24,992 nucleotides of DNA from an uncultured Lachnospiraceae bacterium (GTDB lineage: Bacteria; Bacillota; Clostridia; Lachnospirales; Lachnospiraceae): contig CAJTZB010000014.1 of the NCBI GenBank assembly GCA_910583815.1, forward strand, positions 1-24,992, in the 5' to 3' direction. Below the pieces are notes generated by a model that saw only the letters and a program-made list of their open reading frames with translations, did no database searches and was not told where the DNA came from. A program made the position numbers and the translations under genes. The first letter of the stretch is position 1. Each line of letters begins with the position of its first letter. Positions 22,255 to 24,992 of the stretch are shown here, piece by piece.

Positions 22255-22780
22255 GAAACTGCCGGCTTTTTTTGAGTATGGCCTGTATACGCTGATTCTT
22301 CTGGCTGTGCTGTTCCTTGTGCCGAAGTTTGTTTTGGAAAAAGTCTTGGTTGACGGCGAATCTATGGAAAATTCGCTGTTTGACGGAGAGAGCATCCTGA
22401 TTGAAAAGGTAAGCCGCTATTTTGGCGGACCAGGCCGGTTTGATATTGTTGTATTCCACAAACAGGCAGGGGCACAGAAGCGGACTTATGTAAAACGTGT
22501 GATTGGGCTGCCCGGAGAGACTGTGCAGATTATCGGAGATACAATTTATATCAATGGAGAGGTGCTGAAAGAGGAGTTCGGAAAGGAACCAATGGTCTAT
22601 TCCGGACTTGCTGCCTCACCGCTTACGCTTGGCGAAGACGAATATTTTGTCCTTGGGGACAATCGTACAGTCAGCGCAGACAGCAGGAGTGAAAGCGTTG
22701 GGGTTGTAAAATATTCGGAGCTGGACGGTGTTGCATTCTTCCGGATTTATCCGCTTGGACGCTTTGGAGGAATTAAGTAG
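22235..22780 (+). CDS. lepB: Signal peptidase I
   Basis: The 181-residue membrane protease removes signal peptides from exported proteins. A basic N-terminus is followed by one membrane segment (about 12-34), then the S26 boxes: DGESMENSLFDGE with catalytic Ser43, the FDIVVF strand, YVKRVIGLPGE with catalytic Lys87, and LGDNRTVSADSRS near the C-terminus. The single membrane anchor is typical of Gram-positive enzymes. ATG 22235 is preferred; the preceding GTG at 22232 is in frame. No separate ribosome binding site is clear, so translation probably depends on coupling to rpoZ, which it overlaps. Confidence 0.95.
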   Translation: MKKRKHKKLPAFFEYGLYTLILLAVLFLVPKFVLEKVLVDGESMENSLFDGESILIEKVSRYFGGPGRFDIVVFHKQAGAQKRTYVKRVIGLPGETVQIIGDTIYINGEVLKEEFGKEPMVYSGLAASPLTLGEDEYFVLGDNRTVSADSRSESVGVVKYSELDGVAFFRIYPLGRFGGIK

Positions 22781-22808
22781 CACTTCTGCATTATTTTTTA
22801 TTTTCCAC

Positions 22809-22837
22809 TTGATATTTTTGGATAGTTTGGTTAAAAT
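22809..22837 (+). promoter_or_regulatory. Promoter of gap
   Basis: TTGATA at 22809-22814 and TAAAAT at 22832-22837 are separated by 17 bases. The leader of about 90 bases contains an inverted repeat TGTCAA (22864-22869) and TTGACA (22881-22886), possibly an operator or a second -35 element. Confidence 0.72.
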
Positions 22838-22934
22838 ACAAATAGGTTCGTTTGTTGGAGAAGTGTCAATTGATAAATTTTTGACAATTCAAAAGACGGA
22901 CAAGAATGTAAACATAATTTAGGAGGACACAAAA

Positions 22935-24005
22935 ATGGCAGTAAGAGTTGCAATCAATGGTTTTGGTCGTATCGGCCGTCTTGCATTCAGACAGATGTTT
23001 GGCGCAGAAGGATACGAAATTGTAGCAATCAATGATTTAACAAGCCCTGCAATGCTGGCAGATTTATTAAAGTATGATACTGCACAGGGCGGCTACTGTG
23101 GCAGAATCGGTGAGAACAAGCACACCGTAGCTTCCAAAGAGCCTGTATTTGAAGAGGATGGCAAGACCGTTAAGGTTCCTGGCTCCATCACTGTAGATGG
23201 CAAGGAAATCACAATCTATGCTATGCCAAAGGCACAGGATCTTCCTTGGGGAGAAATCGGCGTTGATGTAGTTCTTGAGTGTACTGGCTTCTACTGCTCT
23301 AAGGCTAAGTCCCAGGCACATATTGATGCAGGCGCTAAGAAGGTTGTTATCTCTGCTCCGGCAGGCAATGACCTCCCAACAGTTGTATTCTCCGTAAATG
23401 AGAACACTCTGACAAAGGAAGACACCATTATCTCTGCTGCTTCCTGTACAACAAACTGCTTGGCTCCTATGGCTAAGGTATTAAATGACTATGCTGAGAT
23501 CCAGAGCGGTATCATGAGCACAATCCATGCTTATACCGGTGACCAGATGATTCTGGATGGCCCACACAGAAAGGGCGACATGAGAAGAGCACGTGCAGGC
23601 GCAGCTAATATTGTTCCAAACTCCACAGGTGCAGCTAAGGCAATTGGCCTTGTTATCCCGGCATTAAACGGCAAGCTGATCGGCTCTGCACAGAGAGTTC
23701 CGGTTCCGACCGGTTCCACCACAATCCTGACTGCAGTTGTTAAGGGTAAGGACGTTACAAAGGACGGCATTAATGCAGCAATGAAGGCAGCTTCTTCCGC
23801 TTCCTTCGGCTACAATGAGGATCCAATCGTTTCCTCCGATGTAATCGGCATGACATACGGCTCCCTGTTTGATGCTACTCAGACAATGGTAAGCAAGATT
23901 GACGAGGATACTTATCAGGTACAGGTTGTTTCTTGGTATGACAACGAGAACTCCTACACAAGCCAGATGGTTAGGACAATTAAGTACTTTGCAGAATTAG
24001 CATAA
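22935..24005 (+). CDS. gap: Glyceraldehyde-3-phosphate dehydrogenase
   Basis: The enzyme oxidises glyceraldehyde-3-phosphate to 1,3-bisphosphoglycerate in glycolysis. The N-terminus has INGFGRIGRLAFRQMF (NAD binding), the catalytic motif SAASCTTNCLAP contains Cys171, and HAYTGDQMILDGPHRKGDMRRARA (shortened), NIVPNSTGAAKAIG and SWYDNENSYTSQMVRTI are typical. At 356 residues it is about 20 longer than the usual enzyme, with the extra residues around YCGRIGENKHTVASKEPVFEE. Codon use is strongly biased, as in highly expressed genes. AGGAGG at 22921-22926 is eight bases from the ATG. A structured region and terminator separate it from pgk. Confidence 0.98.
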   Translation: MAVRVAINGFGRIGRLAFRQMFGAEGYEIVAINDLTSPAMLADLLKYDTAQGGYCGRIGENKHTVASKEPVFEEDGKTVKVPGSITVDGKEITIYAMPKAQDLPWGEIGVDVVLECTGFYCSKAKSQAHIDAGAKKVVISAPAGNDLPTVVFSVNENTLTKEDTIISAASCTTNCLAPMAKVLNDYAEIQSGIMSTIHAYTGDQMILDGPHRKGDMRRARAGAANIVPNSTGAAKAIGLVIPALNGKLIGSAQRVPVPTGSTTILTAVVKGKDVTKDGINAAMKAASSASFGYNEDPIVSSDVIGMTYGSLFDATQTMVSKIDEDTYQVQVVSWYDNENSYTSQMVRTIKYFAELA

Positions 24006-24008
24006 AAA

Positions 24009-24120
24009 ATTGTTACAAAGCGCTATAATACAGCGCTCGTAACAATTGCAAATCTGCTCTGCAGATTTGGGAATACATGCGCTTCGCGGATTCGGGAACG
24101 AGCCTATAGCGCAGTTTCCC
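24009..24120 (+). repeat. Array of hairpins between gap and pgk
   Basis: Three successive inverted repeats are visible: ATTGTTAC (24009-24016) with GTAACAAT (24039-24046), enclosing AGCGCT twice; CAAATCTGC (24049-24057) with GCAGATTTG (24061-24069) around a three-base loop; and GGGAA...TGCGCT (24069-24083) with AGCGCA...TTTCCC (24108-24120). GCGCTATA (24020-24027) and GCTCGT (24035-24040) can instead pair with TATAGCGC (24105-24112) and ACGAGC (24098-24103), so two exclusive folds exist. It may be a 3' stability element, a regulatory RNA or a small repeat element. Confidence 0.6.
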
Positions 24121-24139
24121 AATAAGAATTGACTCACAC

Positions 24140-24173
24140 AAAGGGTCCGGTCGGTTTGGACCGGGCCCTTTTT
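24140..24173 (+). terminator. Intrinsic terminator downstream of gap
   Basis: AAAGGGTCCGGTC at 24140-24152 pairs over 13 positions with GGACCGGGCCCTTT ending at about 24172, followed by T residues. This is the strongest terminator in the window. Confidence 0.9.
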
Positions 24174-24216
24174 AGTCTATGCGGATTCGGGTTTTAAAAG
24201 AGCGCGAAGCACCGCC

Positions 24217-24225
24217 TGGTATGAT
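24217..24225 (+). promoter_or_regulatory. Possible extended -10 promoter of pgk
   Basis: TGGTATGAT has the TGn extension and a near-consensus -10 at 24220-24225, but no good -35 is present. It is about 54 bases before the pgk ATG. Confidence 0.4.
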
Positions 24226-24278
24226 TTTTCCCTGTAAATATTTTGGGCCGTGACAAACGGCAGAAGGAGAACACAAAT

Positions 24279-24992
24279 ATGTTAAACAAGAAATCGGTAG
24301 ACGATATTAACGTAAGCGGCAAGAGAGTTCTGGTAAGATGTGACTTTAACGTTCCGCTTCAGGACGGCAAAATCACAGACGATACTCGTCTTGTGGCAGC
24401 GCTTCCTACGATCCAGAAGTTAATCAAGGACGGCGGCAAGGTTATTCTTTGCTCCCACCTTGGTAAGCCGAAGGGAGAGCCAAAGCCGGAGCTGTCTTTG
24501 GCGCCGGTTGCAGAGGCACTTGCAAAACTGCTTGGCCAGCCTGTGACATTTGCAGCAGATGCAACGGTTGTTGGCGAGAACGCAAAGGCAGCTGTAGCGG
24601 CAATGAAGGACGGCGATGTTGTGCTGCTTGAGAACACACGTTACCGTGCAGAAGAAACTAAGAACGGTGAAGCTTTCTCCAAGGAACTTGCTTCCCTTTG
24701 CGACGTGTTTGTAGACGATGCATTTGGTACTGCACATAGAGCACATTGCTCCAATGTCGGAGTGACCCAGTACGTAGATACCGCAGTTGTCGGTTACTTA
24801 ATGCAGAAGGAAATTGATTTCCTTGGCAATGCAGTAAATGATCCGGTTAGGCCATTTGTGGCAATCCTTGGCGGTTCCAAAGTTTCCTCCAAGATTTCCG
24901 TAATCAACAACCTTCTGGATAAGGTAGATACTCTGATTATCGGTGGCGGCATGGCGTACACCTTTATGAAGGCACAGGGCGAAGAAGTCGGC
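24279..24992 (+). CDS. pgk: Phosphoglycerate kinase, 3' partial
   Basis: The frame is open to the window end (238 codons visible of about 395-400). The enzyme transfers phosphate from 1,3-bisphosphoglycerate to ADP. Visible motifs are KRVLVRCDFNVPLQDG, TDDTRLVAALPTI, CSHLGKPKG, LLENTRYRAEE, FVDDAFGTAHRAHCS and FVAILGGSKVSSKI. This is the N-terminal 3-phosphoglycerate domain plus the start of the nucleotide domain. AAGGAG at 24264-24269 lies nine bases before the ATG. It follows gap, as in most glycolytic clusters, but the strong terminator between them suggests partly separate transcription. Confidence 0.97.
   Translation, partial: MLNKKSVDDINVSGKRVLVRCDFNVPLQDGKITDDTRLVAALPTIQKLIKDGGKVILCSHLGKPKGEPKPELSLAPVAEALAKLLGQPVTFAADATVVGENAKAAVAAMKDGDVVLLENTRYRAEETKNGEAFSKELASLCDVFVDDAFGTAHRAHCSNVGVTQYVDTAVVGYLMQKEIDFLGNAVNDPVRPFVAILGGSKVSSKISVINNLLDKVDTLIIGGGMAYTFMKAQGEEVG

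Noticed and set aside
24015..24046. TATAAT-like sequence in the gap 3' hairpin considered as a promoter
   Set aside because: It is the loop of an inverted repeat and has no -35 at suitable spacing.

Overview
The window looks like a chromosomal segment of a Gram-positive, low-to-moderate-GC Clostridia, most likely a Lachnospiraceae member. The signs are strong AGGAGG-type ribosome binding sites, consensus TTGACR-17-TATAAT promoters, a yicC-remA-rpoZ block, a DegV protein, a YcgQ-like membrane protein and a gap-pgk pair. The taxon is inferred from gene content and style only. No tRNA, rRNA, CRISPR array, transposase or phage gene was seen.

Layout. (1) 1-4115: the 3' end of a DUF1980/YcgQ-type gene, an ArsR-like regulator with a large unrecognised C-terminal domain, a membrane-anchored glycerophosphodiester phosphodiesterase, and an Amidase_3-SPOR cell-wall amidase whose ribosome binding site lies inside a terminator-like hairpin. 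(2) 4218-16916: a surface-glycan locus, all on the + strand. A GT4 glycosyltransferase with its own promoter is followed by a tightly packed operon of about 11 kb: manC, two paralogous GT4 enzymes, a small membrane-anchored beta-sandwich protein, a Wzm-type permease, a short Wzt-type ATPase, a 938-residue protein with two GT4 modules, an acyltransferase-3, an Rmd-like reductase and gmd. (3) 17052-19273: an ECF-type sigma factor with no adjacent anti-sigma gene, then rmuC. (4) 19282-20605 (- strand): a MarR-family regulator overlapping a DegV/FakB-type gene, with palindromic operators between them and the divergent yicC promoter. (5) 20715-22780: yicC-remA-rpoZ-lepB, lacking the gmk gene often found between remA and rpoZ. 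(6) 22809-24992: gap, a structured intergenic region with a strong terminator, and the 5' part of pgk.

How the genes work together. ManC makes GDP-mannose. Gmd converts it to GDP-4-keto-6-deoxy-mannose, and the Rmd-like enzyme would reduce that to GDP-D-rhamnose. The GT4 enzymes, several resembling the MtfB/Wbp class of mannosyl/rhamnosyl transferases, would build a chain that Wzm/Wzt exports, with O-acylation as decoration. The enzyme set closely matches the Pseudomonas aeruginosa A-band (common polysaccharide antigen) D-rhamnan cluster, but here it sits in what appears to be a Gram-positive. This is the most interesting system in the window. Other notable points are the MarR operator/promoter arrangement, the hairpin-masked ribosome binding site of the amidase, the missing gmk, a cysteine-rich RemA variant, and mutually exclusive hairpins between gap and pgk.
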